A stretch of 64,000 nucleotides of DNA from Aliagarivorans marinus DSM 23064 (GTDB lineage: Bacteria > Pseudomonadota > Gammaproteobacteria > Enterobacterales > Celerinatantimonadaceae): assembly GCF_000429485.1 (NCBI RefSeq), contig NZ_AUBY01000014.1, forward strand, positions 1-64,000. The letters are read 5' to 3'. The notes under the pieces were generated by a model. That model had not been told where the DNA came from. It made no database searches and was given only the letters and a program-made list of their open reading frames with translations. Shown piece after piece: positions 46,056 to 54,189 of the stretch. How positions within the stretch are numbered: position 1 is the stretch's first letter; each line of letters begins with the position of its first letter. The translations under genes and the position numbers were made by a program.

Positions 46056-46305
46056 TCCTTAAAGTACCGCTGTTATCTTTTCGTATCTCGTATTTGCGGC
46101 TCTCGTTTTTATCGGTAGCCGCCTCCTTCCAAGCAGCCGGTAAGCTGCGACTTTATCCAATTATCAATAATTTGTAGCTTTTTGTGAGCTGATGCGGCGG
46201 GCTTACGACTTTTGTCTAGTTGGGCCAACAGGGTGGTGGATTGATAATTCCTTACAAATAGTATGTGAATTTTCTGTTAACGATCTTGTTTAGCCAGGAG
46301 GGCTT

Positions 46306-47769
46306 ATGACCGTTGCCTTAGCAAACCCGAGTTATGCTCAACAGCACCAAGCGAAACTGATTGGCCTAATACTGGGCCCGGTGGTTTTGCTGCTGACGCT
46401 GGTGGCAGAGCCTCCCTTTGAAGGTTTGAGCCCGCTGGCGTGGCGTACTATGGGTTTGGCCACACTGATGGCGATCTGGTGGGTGACCGAAGCCGTGCCC
46501 ATCCCGGTGACCTCCTTCCTGCCTATGGTGCTCTCGCCCTTACTCGGAATCGCAACGATTAAAGTGGCTACCGCCAGCTTTGCGCATCCGCTGATCTTCC
46601 TGTTTATGGGCGGCTTTATCCTCAGCTTGGGGATGGAGCGCTGGCAGCTGCATCGACGGATTGCCTTGGCCACCATGCTGGCGGTGGGTGATAAACCGGC
46701 GCAGCAAGTCGGCGGCTTTATGCTGATCACCGCATTCTTGAGTATGTGGATGAGTAATACCGCCACCGCAGTGATGATGCTGCCCATCGGTATGTCGATT
46801 ATTACCTTGGTCACCAAGGACTCCAACGACGATAACTTTGCCCCAGCGATGCTGCTGGGGATTGCCTACGCGGCCAGTATTGGCGGCTTGGGAACCCTGA
46901 TTGGCACACCGCCCAACGCGCTACTAGCGGCTTACTTGGCGGATAGCTACGACATTCACTTGGGCTTTGGCCAGTGGATGATGGTGGGCGTGCCTATCTC
47001 GATGGTAATGTTGGCGATCTGTTGGGTATGGCTGACCAAGATCAATTATCGCTTGGGTGATGGCGGCAGTGAAGGCTCGCGCGAGCTACTGCGTCAGCAA
47101 CTGCATCAGTTGGGCGCCATGAGTGGCCCCGAGAAAGCGGTCGCGGTGGTGTTCTGCTTAGCTGCGATTGGCTGGATCTTCCGACCGCTGCTGGCCAGCA
47201 TGACGGGCTTGCCGATCACCGATACCGGCATCGCAATGCTGGCGGCATTAAGCTTGTTCCTAATCCCGGTGAACTGGCGCGAACAGGTGATGGTGATGGA
47301 TTGGGATACCGCCAAGAAGCTGCCTTGGGGCGTGCTGATGCTGTTCGGTGGTGGTCTGAGCCTGGCCGCGCAGATCAAAAGCTCTGGTCTGGCTGATTTT
47401 ATCGGTGCCAGCCTGGGTGAGACCTCTTACCTACCGCTACTGCTGGTGATTGCGATTGTCACCGCCGCGATTATCTTCCTCACCGAAGTGACCTCCAATA
47501 CCGCCACGGCGGCAGGTTTCTTACCACTGCTTGGCCCTATCGCGGTGTCGATGGGAGAGAGCCCCTTGATGCTGGTGGTACCAGCGGCTCTCGCGGCCAG
47601 CTGCGCCTTTATGATGCCGGTGGCCACGCCGCCCAATAGCATCGTGTTTGCCTCCGGCCAGTTGCAGATCAAGCAGATGGTGAAAGCAGGCTTCGCCCTA
47701 AACATTGTGGGCGTGGTGCTGATTACAATGGCTGCATATTGGCTAGCCTCGGCGCTGCTAGTGCCTTAG
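46306..47769 (+). CDS. DASS (SLC13) family sodium-coupled anion symporter
   Basis: A 487-residue inner-membrane transporter with about eleven helices. Both Ser-Asn-Thr signature loops of the family are present: MWMSNTATAVMMLPIG near 147 and TSNTATAAGFLPLLG near 400. Family members import dicarboxylates, citrate or sulfate with sodium; the sequence alone does not decide, but the MATTPPNS-like C-terminal block (MPVATPPNSIVFASGQL) is that of the dicarboxylate branch. AGGAGG precedes the ATG. Confidence 0.9.
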   Translation: MTVALANPSYAQQHQAKLIGLILGPVVLLLTLVAEPPFEGLSPLAWRTMGLATLMAIWWVTEAVPIPVTSFLPMVLSPLLGIATIKVATASFAHPLIFLFMGGFILSLGMERWQLHRRIALATMLAVGDKPAQQVGGFMLITAFLSMWMSNTATAVMMLPIGMSIITLVTKDSNDDNFAPAMLLGIAYAASIGGLGTLIGTPPNALLAAYLADSYDIHLGFGQWMMVGVPISMVMLAICWVWLTKINYRLGDGGSEGSRELLRQQLHQLGAMSGPEKAVAVVFCLAAIGWIFRPLLASMTGLPITDTGIAMLAALSLFLIPVNWREQVMVMDWDTAKKLPWGVLMLFGGGLSLAAQIKSSGLADFIGASLGETSYLPLLLVIAIVTAAIIFLTEVTSNTATAAGFLPLLGPIAVSMGESPLMLVVPAALAASCAFMMPVATPPNSIVFASGQLQIKQMVKAGFALNIVGVVLITMAAYWLASALLVP

Positions 47770-47791
47770 TAGTGCTCCGCTAGTTCAAGTT

Positions 47792-47826
47792 GCCCGAAAT
47801 CCTCTCCTGTATTTCGGGCTTTTTTG
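47792..47826 (+). terminator. Terminator of DASS symporter gene
   Basis: GCCCGAAAT and ATTTCGGGC form a 9-bp stem with a 10-base loop, followed by six T. Confidence 0.9.
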
Positions 47827-47963
47827 TGCCTGTTTGATGGATTTCTTCCTGTTCGTTCGTGCGACAACTCAGAGCAGTAAGTGCTCATTTTTGCATGTAA
47901 GCTCAAAGACTTGCTCTGATAGATTCGCTTTACTAAAAGAACTCAAGCAACAGGGAGTGGACC

Positions 47964-48260
47964 ATGGATTTTGTTCTACAAGTTGCGCTGGTGGCGGTCA
48001 TCTTTATCCTTTTATGTCGACTGGCGGCATCGATATGGCTACCCATGCTGCGCAAGGAGCATCAACAGCAAGAGGTGTTGTTCTCATTCGGTCAGATACT
48101 GATCAAGGTGTTTCAAGTGCATATCGGAGTGGGGACCTCGGTGGCCATTCTGGCAATGCCGATCTTATACCTCGGCGTGGCTGGGCTGTTTGGCGTAATA
48201 GCGGGTATTTGGCTGTGGTACTTCTACTTCCAACAGGAGTCTTTGCGGATCACGCTGTGA
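47964..48260 (+). CDS. Hypothetical small membrane protein
   Basis: A 98-residue protein with three likely hydrophobic segments (about 3-20, 50-68 and 70-88) around a charged loop LRKEHQQQEVLFSFGQILIKVFQ. GGGAG precedes the ATG by 6 bases. A longer open frame through the same DNA is rich in Cys and Ser and looks non-coding. No function is apparent. Confidence 0.65.
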   Translation: MDFVLQVALVAVIFILLCRLAASIWLPMLRKEHQQQEVLFSFGQILIKVFQVHIGVGTSVAILAMPILYLGVAGLFGVIAGIWLWYFYFQQESLRITL

Positions 48261-48388
48261 TTCAGTTTTTCGTCAGGTAAATGATTAAAAAATAAGATAA
48301 AAATGCCAAAAGCGAAGTTATTTTGGTAAACAACTTGCTTCATGCTCCCCCGTAGCAAATTTTTGACTATCTAATTTGAGGGTGTGAA

Positions 48389-49858
48389 GTGAACAAGATG
48401 ATTTCGGTAGCTTTGGCTACCTCAGCGGTACTTGTTGGTTGTGGTGGGAGCAGTGGTGGTAGTGGTCCAACACCTCCGCCGGTTTATCATTGGCAGATGG
48501 CTCAGGTAGTGCAAAAAGAGGTGGCTGACGTCGCCAGTGGCTGTATCGTGTACGGCGAGGTTGCCGGCAGCGATTCCAAAGTTTGGACTGCAGAGCGCGC
48601 GATTACCCCGTTCAATATCTTGTTCCATGATGCCGATGGCACCGTGATTAAAACCATCACCGACACCGAGCTTGCCCCAGACCTTAAAGCCCGCATCGAT
48701 ACCGCTGAGATCCCCGATGGCGGTTTTGTCTCCCTTGAGGAGTACACCGAAGGGGTTAGCAACCGGGAGGTCTATATGTTCTCGGTGCAAAAAGAGATGC
48801 TGAGTTCGATGACCGTTAACCTGCGTAATGGTACCCGCTCAGAAGGTTGTTTGAGAGGCAGCCGTTTCGATAACACCTTTGCGATCAATGATAATGCGGT
48901 AGTGGATGTGCGAGATGAGCAGCGCTCGGCCTACTTCCAAACCAGCTATACCCCCGATGCCAACTTTGTCGGCGGGCGAGATGGCTCGACCGATATTCCG
49001 GTGAAGAGCCCTATCCCACCGCGCCATGATGTGTTAGTGACCGCCTTCCAAAACTTTGATGGCGAGCGTGCCACCCAATTGGAAGGCTACGGCTTTGCCA
49101 CCAGTGCTCACGTATTCGACAAAGACTTAACCCCGAAGGATCCGTTGCAGCTGGAGTATTTTGGCGACCAGGTTTTCTGGGAGGTTGATGCAGGCCTTGA
49201 GCTGGATGCTGGCAGTGCAGTACTGGTGCAGCGCAAGAACAAGAACTACTTGTGGCAGTACCTCTACCCGGGTGAACCACTGACCCAATTTGATGATGCT
49301 GAGATTAGCTTCTGGGCAGCCCTGTTTAGCGGTATCGACAGCTCAAGCAGTTGGCAGTTCGAACGCTTTGTGGCCTTGGATGGTGAAGATATCAACGTTG
49401 AGCTACCACGTGGTATGGAAGCAATCGACGATGCTGGAGTGAGTCAGTCTTGCGCTGCAGCCAACTACTGCATCGACCATGGCCGCTCGTTCAGTCCTGC
49501 TGATTTTGCGGTGCAGCGCAGCTACTTTGCAGCGATGAACGCTGTAAACGATCGCCTGTTCGTACAGACGGTGGTAGGTGCTCCGGCGGCTAGCCAAGTG
49601 ATCCCTAGCCCAAGTGTGGTCGATTTCGCCCTTGGTGAGTCGCTAGGCTTTGAGATCTCCCTGTTGCAGGGCGATGCAGAGAGCGAAACCGCCAGTCGCG
49701 ATGAGGTTCAGTTCTTGTTATCGCAAAGCTTCGATATGGAGTTGGTTGATTCAAACTACGCCTATGCCAACGGCATGATCTCAACGCCGGACGAGCAGCA
49801 AAACCTGCTGAATGCGATGATGAAGCAAGGTGCGCTAACGGTTATTCAAAAGCAGTAA
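48389..49858 (+). CDS. Hypothetical lipoprotein
   Basis: A 489-residue lipoprotein: signal with lipobox LVGC (Cys18) followed by a Gly/Ser/Pro-rich linker. The mature part is beta-rich with many Asp and aromatic residues and single cysteine pairs (SGCIVYG, SCAAANYCIDHG). I recognise no domain. Start is the GTG at 48389; an ATG 9 bases further on is possible. A terminator follows. It stands alone. Confidence 0.72.
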   Translation: MNKMISVALATSAVLVGCGGSSGGSGPTPPPVYHWQMAQVVQKEVADVASGCIVYGEVAGSDSKVWTAERAITPFNILFHDADGTVIKTITDTELAPDLKARIDTAEIPDGGFVSLEEYTEGVSNREVYMFSVQKEMLSSMTVNLRNGTRSEGCLRGSRFDNTFAINDNAVVDVRDEQRSAYFQTSYTPDANFVGGRDGSTDIPVKSPIPPRHDVLVTAFQNFDGERATQLEGYGFATSAHVFDKDLTPKDPLQLEYFGDQVFWEVDAGLELDAGSAVLVQRKNKNYLWQYLYPGEPLTQFDDAEISFWAALFSGIDSSSSWQFERFVALDGEDINVELPRGMEAIDDAGVSQSCAAANYCIDHGRSFSPADFAVQRSYFAAMNAVNDRLFVQTVVGAPAASQVIPSPSVVDFALGESLGFEISLLQGDAESETASRDEVQFLLSQSFDMELVDSNYAYANGMISTPDEQQNLLNAMMKQGALTVIQKQ

Positions 49859-49875
49859 GCGAGCTTGTTGAACAC

Positions 49876-49909
49876 AATCCCATTGAGTTATCTCGATGGG
49901 ATTTTTTTG
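49876..49909 (+). terminator. Terminator of lipoprotein gene
   Basis: AATCCCAT and ATGGGATT form a stem followed by seven T. Confidence 0.85.
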
Positions 49910-49923
49910 TGGCTGATAGAAAC

Positions 49924-49953
49924 AAAAAAGCGACCCATTGGGCCGCTTTTTTT
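49924..49953. terminator. Terminator of xylB (bidirectional)
   Basis: AAAAAAGCG.CCC and GGG.CGCTTTTTTT form a stem with A and T tracts on either side, 26 bases beyond the xylB stop. Confidence 0.8.
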
Positions 49954-49978
49954 GATTGCGCAGTATTCGAGCTAAGGC

Positions 49979-51430
49979 TTAGAACAGCTCGCTAATCTTA
50001 GGGTATAAGGCTTTGAAGGTCTCACGACGCTTAGCGTACAGCGCGTGCTGCTCAGCGTTTGGCTGATGAACCTCTACCAGCTCTGGCACTGGGCAGATAA
50101 CATCAAGATCGGCATTTTCGGTAACTGCCAACTGCGCCAGGCGTGCGGCACCTAGTGCAGGGCCTACTTCGCCACCTAAGCGGTAAGTCACCGCTTTGCC
50201 GAATACGTCGGCCAGCATTTGGCGCCATAGCTTGCTGCGTGCACCACCACCGATGAGGGTGATTTCTTCTGGCTCCAGGCCAGTGGCATGCAATGCATCC
50301 AGGCCATCGGCGAAGGCAAACGATACGCCTTCCAGTACCGCACGGCACAGATCCAGAGGACCGGTTGAGTGAGTCATACCGAAGAACACGCCTTTCGCTT
50401 CTGGATTATTGTGCGGGGTGCGCTCGCCTGACAGGTAAGGCAGGAATACCACTGGGTCATTGGACTCAGGCGCAGCTTCTACCGCTTGTAGCATGCTTGG
50501 TACGTCTTTCTGGCCAGTCAGGTTAACCACCCAGTCCAGACAAGATGCGGCACTCAGGATCACTGACATGCTGTGCCAGGCACCCGGTAAGGCGTGACAG
50601 AAGGCGTGCAGTGCTGATTCAGGGTTGCTCAGGTAGCCATCGCTTACCGCGAAGTATACGCCAGAGGTGCCCAGTGACAGCATGGCTTGACCAGGCTTGG
50701 TGATGCCCACGCCAACTGCGCCCGCGGCATTATCGCCACCGCCGGCAACCAGAGGTACCGCAGGCATGCCCCAGCGCTCAGCCAGTTCAGGTTTGAGGTG
50801 ACCGGTGATGTCGCTACCTTCGAACAGTTTTGGCATCTGCTCAACGGTTAGGCCGGTGGCGTGCAGCAGCTCATCGCTCCAGTCGCGCTTGGCAACGTCC
50901 AGCCACATGGTGCCGGCTGAGTCAGACATATCCGAGGCAAAGTCGCCGCTCATCAAGAAGCGCAGGTAGTCTTTAGGCAGCAGTACTTTGGCGATTTGCT
51001 CAAACACTTCTGGCTCGTTTTGCTTAACCCACAGCAGCTTCGGCGCGGTAAAGCCTGGCATCATCAGGTTGCCGCCAATCTCGCGTGAGTTAGGTACCTT
51101 AGCCTCCAGCTCCGCACACTGCGCAGCACAGCGGCCGTCGTTCCACAGGATTGCTGGGCGTAGAACGTCGCCATTGGCATCCAACAAGGTGGCACCGTGC
51201 ATTTGACCGCTAAAGCCAATGGCTTTCACTGAGGCCAGGTTTTCAGCTTGTGCCAGCGCATCGAGTGCGTCTTGAGTAGCGGCCCACCAGTCGGCTGGCG
51301 CTTGCTCAGACCAAAGTGGTTGTGGACGAGAAACGGTGAGTCCCGCATTGTGCTGAGCGACGATCTCGCCCTGTTCGTTTTGCAGTACCGCTTTTACGCC
51401 TGACGTACCTAAATCAATACCGATGTACAT
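49979..51430 (-). CDS. xylB: Xylulokinase
   Basis: A 483-residue FGGY-family kinase that phosphorylates D-xylulose with ATP, feeding the pentose phosphate pathway. The N-terminus MYIGIDLGTSGVKAVL holds the phosphate-binding motif, GFSGQMHGATLLD is the sugar-binding segment of xylulokinases, and LGTSGVYFAVSDG with GGGARSKLWRQMLADVFG form the ATPase end. It diverges from xylR. No xylose isomerase or transporter gene is nearby. Confidence 0.95.
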   Translation of the reverse strand: MYIGIDLGTSGVKAVLQNEQGEIVAQHNAGLTVSRPQPLWSEQAPADWWAATQDALDALAQAENLASVKAIGFSGQMHGATLLDANGDVLRPAILWNDGRCAAQCAELEAKVPNSREIGGNLMMPGFTAPKLLWVKQNEPEVFEQIAKVLLPKDYLRFLMSGDFASDMSDSAGTMWLDVAKRDWSDELLHATGLTVEQMPKLFEGSDITGHLKPELAERWGMPAVPLVAGGGDNAAGAVGVGITKPGQAMLSLGTSGVYFAVSDGYLSNPESALHAFCHALPGAWHSMSVILSAASCLDWVVNLTGQKDVPSMLQAVEAAPESNDPVVFLPYLSGERTPHNNPEAKGVFFGMTHSTGPLDLCRAVLEGVSFAFADGLDALHATGLEPEEITLIGGGARSKLWRQMLADVFGKAVTYRLGGEVGPALGAARLAQLAVTENADLDVICPVPELVEVHQPNAEQHALYAKRRETFKALYPKISELF

Positions 51431-51751
51431 GAAGATTCCTCTTTGATGTCACTTTAGTGCGCTGTTGCGACGCATATGCGGCGATCCTCCACGATCCGTG
51501 CTATTGGTCTCAATTACGAATTTTTCTCGGTGTCTTGTGGTTTTTGGGATGCGTGCGAGGTCTCACAGTTTTCTTTGATATGTGCCTCAGCCATTTGTTT
51601 AATCTGCGGTTAAACTCAAAGCTATTCCTAGCCAAGGGGGAAATTTGGTAACATCCCACGGCCTTGGGCCAGTTACGCTTTTTCTCAAGGCAATATCGCT
51701 GGTTTTTAACACCGACGTGGACGCGGTGTAGCTTTAACGTTGGAGCTCTGC
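51431..51751. promoter_or_regulatory. Divergent xylB-xylR control region
   Basis: These 321 bases between divergent genes must hold both promoters and, by analogy with other xylose systems, XylR sites. I can see a perfect 10-bp palindrome CGCATATGCG at 51471-51480, close to the xylB start, and an AT-rich stretch with AATTTTTCTC near 51520. I cannot assign XylR or CRP sites with confidence. Confidence 0.4.
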
Positions 51752-52930
51752 ATGTTCGACAAACGCTTTAAGATCACCTTGCTGTTTAACGCCAACAAGG
51801 TTTACGACAGAGAAGTGATTCACGGCATTGGTGACTACCTTCAGGCTTCCCAGTGTGACTGGGACATCTTTCTAGAAGAAGACTTCCGTACTCGGATCTC
51901 CGGGCTACAACATTGGGTTGGCGATGGCATTATCGCTGACTTTGACGACCCTCAGGTGGAACAGGCTCTTACTGGCGTGAAGGTGCCAGTGGTAGCGGTT
52001 GGTAGCTCTTACGAAGACGAGCAGAAGTATCCTAAGTTCCCTTATGTGGCCACCGACAACCGCGCTCTGGTGCAAAGCGCTTATGAGCATCTCAAGTCAA
52101 AAGGTCTGGAGTACTTCGCTTACTATGGCCTACCGCTCACCGAGCAAACCCGCTGGGCTGCTGAGCGTGAGATGATCTTCCCTGAGCTGGTCGCCGCCGA
52201 TGGCTACGAGTGCGCTGTGTACCGCGGTATGGAAACCACTCCGGAGTCGTGGCAGTACTCGATGAATCGTTTGGCCGATTGGGTGCAGTCGCTACCCAAG
52301 CCAGTTGGGATTCTAGCGGTCACCGATGCACGAGCCCGCCACCTACTGCAGGTGTGTGACCACTTGGGCATTATCGTGCCTGACAAAGTGTCGGTCATCG
52401 GTATCGACGATGAAGATTTGACCCGCCACCTGTGCCGGGTGTCGCTGAGCTCGGTGGCCCAAGGTTGCCGGGCGATGGGCTTCCAAGCGGCGAAGCTGTT
52501 GCACCGTCAGTTGCAGGGCCAAGATCTGGGCGCGATCCGTCACTTGGTGACGCCAGAGAAGGTGGTGGAGCGCCAATCCACCGACTTTAAAGCGCTGAAA
52601 GACCCCTATGTGATTCAAGCGATGCACTTTATCCGTCACAACGCCTGTAAAGGCATCAAGGTTGAGCAGGTGCTCGATTACGTGAAGGTGAGCCGTTCAA
52701 ACCTTGAGAAGCGCTTTAAGGAAGATATTGGTCACTCGGTGCACCAAGAGATCCACTGCGCCAAGCTGGAGCAAGCGATGAGCCTGCTGCGTAACACCGA
52801 CTTGTCGACCGCGGATATCGCAGAGCTATGTGGCTACCCGTCGCTGCAGTATATGTACGCGGTGTTTAAGAAAGACTTAAACCTGACACCGAAGGCCTAC
52901 CGTTTGTCCCGTCAGGAGCGCGACGAGTAA
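51752..52930 (+). CDS. xylR: Xylose operon regulator XylR (AraC family)
   Basis: A 392-residue regulator: a LacI-like periplasmic-binding sensor domain (about 1-275, with FKITLLFNANKVYDREVIHGIGDYLQ and VSVIGIDDEDL) and a C-terminal AraC-type DNA-binding domain (about 285-390, VSRSNLEKRFKEDIGHSVHQEIH and TDIAELCGYPSLQYMYAVFKKDLNLTPKAYR-like). This is the domain order of E. coli XylR, which binds D-xylose and activates xyl genes. The ATG at 51752 with GGAG 7 bases upstream is preferred to an earlier in-frame TTG. Confidence 0.92.
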   Translation: MFDKRFKITLLFNANKVYDREVIHGIGDYLQASQCDWDIFLEEDFRTRISGLQHWVGDGIIADFDDPQVEQALTGVKVPVVAVGSSYEDEQKYPKFPYVATDNRALVQSAYEHLKSKGLEYFAYYGLPLTEQTRWAAEREMIFPELVAADGYECAVYRGMETTPESWQYSMNRLADWVQSLPKPVGILAVTDARARHLLQVCDHLGIIVPDKVSVIGIDDEDLTRHLCRVSLSSVAQGCRAMGFQAAKLLHRQLQGQDLGAIRHLVTPEKVVERQSTDFKALKDPYVIQAMHFIRHNACKGIKVEQVLDYVKVSRSNLEKRFKEDIGHSVHQEIHCAKLEQAMSLLRNTDLSTADIAELCGYPSLQYMYAVFKKDLNLTPKAYRLSRQERDE

Positions 52931-52960
52931 GAGCTGTCGCTATTGGCACTGAAACTATCC

Positions 52961-52988
52961 AGCCCGAGCATTGTGCTTGGGCTGTTTT
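52961..52988 (+). terminator. Terminator of xylR
   Basis: AGCCCGAGCA and TGCTTGGGCT form a stem (one wobble) with a 3-base loop and a TTTT tail. Confidence 0.75.
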
Positions 52989-53044
52989 GTAATTAAGCTT
53001 CAACAACTTATCTTTTGGTGTGGAATAAAGCAGGGAGATGCATA

Positions 53045-53944
53045 GTGGCAGACAAAATCAATAAGGTATCTATTGTGGGCGGAACTCATGGTAATGAGTT
53101 CACCGGGATCTATTTAGTTGAAAAGTGGCAGCAACAGCCACAGTTGATCGCCCGCGATGGATTGACGGTGGAAACCGTGTTTGCCAACCCCAAGGCCCAT
53201 GGCGAGAACAAGCGCTATATCGATAGTGATTTGAACCGCCAGTTTGCCAGCAAAGACTTGGCCGATGCGACGCTGGCTAACTACGAGCAGAGCCGCGCCA
53301 AGGTATTGCACCAGCAACTAGGGCCGAAGGATGCCCCAAACAGCGACTTTGTGATTGATCTGCACAACACCACCTCAAACATGGGGCCGTGCTTGCTGCT
53401 GGTTCAACAAGATCCGGTCTACAACCTGTTGGCTGGTTACCTTAAGATGAAGATGCCAGAAGCGGTAATCTTCCGCGATGAAGACCATCTGACTAAAGAT
53501 CAGCATCACCTACTGGCTAGTTGCGGCCGCTTCGGGGTGATTGTGGAGGTTGGCCCGCAGTCGCAATCGGTAATACGCCAAGATGTGTTTGAGCAGATGG
53601 AGACCATGACCGGGCATATCCTCGACTTCATCCAACTGTATAACGACGATGCTTTGCCCGAATTGCCTGAGCAGGTGGAAGCCTACCTCTATCTGGAAAG
53701 CCTGACCCTGCCAGTGGATGAACAAGGGCGCAGAACGGCGATGGTGCATAGCCGGGTGCAAGACCATGATTTCGAGGCGATCCACCCCGGTGACCCGATC
53801 TTCCGCAGCTTTAACGGCGAGGATATAAGCTATCAAGGCGACAAGGTGGTGTATCCCGCCTTTATCAACGAAGCTGCTTATTATGATAATAATCTGGCCA
53901 TGTCGTTGATGGAAAAAGTTACCATTAAGGTTTACGGCGACTAA
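53045..53944 (+). CDS. Aspartoacylase (AspA/AstE family)
   Basis: A 299-residue zinc enzyme of the aspartoacylase family, which hydrolyses N-acyl-aspartate to aspartate and a fatty acid or acetate. Zinc ligands lie in GGTHGNEFTG (His and Glu) and DLHNTTSNMG (His); the substrate Arg region is DSDLNRQFASKD and the catalytic Glu is in VIVEVGPQ. Start is the GTG at 53045 with AGGGAGA upstream. It is closer to aspartoacylase than to succinylglutamate desuccinylase AstE, since no ast genes adjoin. Confidence 0.87.
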   Translation: MADKINKVSIVGGTHGNEFTGIYLVEKWQQQPQLIARDGLTVETVFANPKAHGENKRYIDSDLNRQFASKDLADATLANYEQSRAKVLHQQLGPKDAPNSDFVIDLHNTTSNMGPCLLLVQQDPVYNLLAGYLKMKMPEAVIFRDEDHLTKDQHHLLASCGRFGVIVEVGPQSQSVIRQDVFEQMETMTGHILDFIQLYNDDALPELPEQVEAYLYLESLTLPVDEQGRRTAMVHSRVQDHDFEAIHPGDPIFRSFNGEDISYQGDKVVYPAFINEAAYYDNNLAMSLMEKVTIKVYGD

Positions 53945-53967
53945 GTTTTCTTGATGCTACAGGGTGC

Positions 53968-54010
53968 TGGCCAAGGCTTATCCAGAATTAAGCTCTGGCC
54001 ATTCCCTTTT
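53968..54010 (+). terminator. Probable terminator after aspartoacylase gene
   Basis: TGGCCA..GCTT and AAGC..TGGCCA form a hairpin with one mismatch and one wobble, followed by TTCCCTTTT. Confidence 0.55.
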
Positions 54011-54189
54011 ATTCCAAACATTTCTCCGCTATTTCCCGCTAGCTGTAACTCTTCTCTGACGTTTCAGTGTAAGCCCCCACAGTTTTAATACCTTTGTATT
54101 GCTAGACTGATAACGAAGGCTAGGTTTTACTTCGCGCTTAACTTACTATTTACATATTCATTATTAGCCAGGGAGGCAGGATAGCGGAC

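Noticed and set aside
47834-48280. A 148-codon plus-strand open frame containing the small membrane protein gene in another frame
   Set aside because: Composition poor (many Cys, Ser and His) and no ribosome site, whereas the 98-residue frame has a good site and hydrophobic helices.
53968-54001. CTTATCCAGAATT resembling the right end of the MITE-like element
   Set aside because: Only about a dozen bases match and no inverted partner or element body is present; it is better explained as a hairpin terminator.
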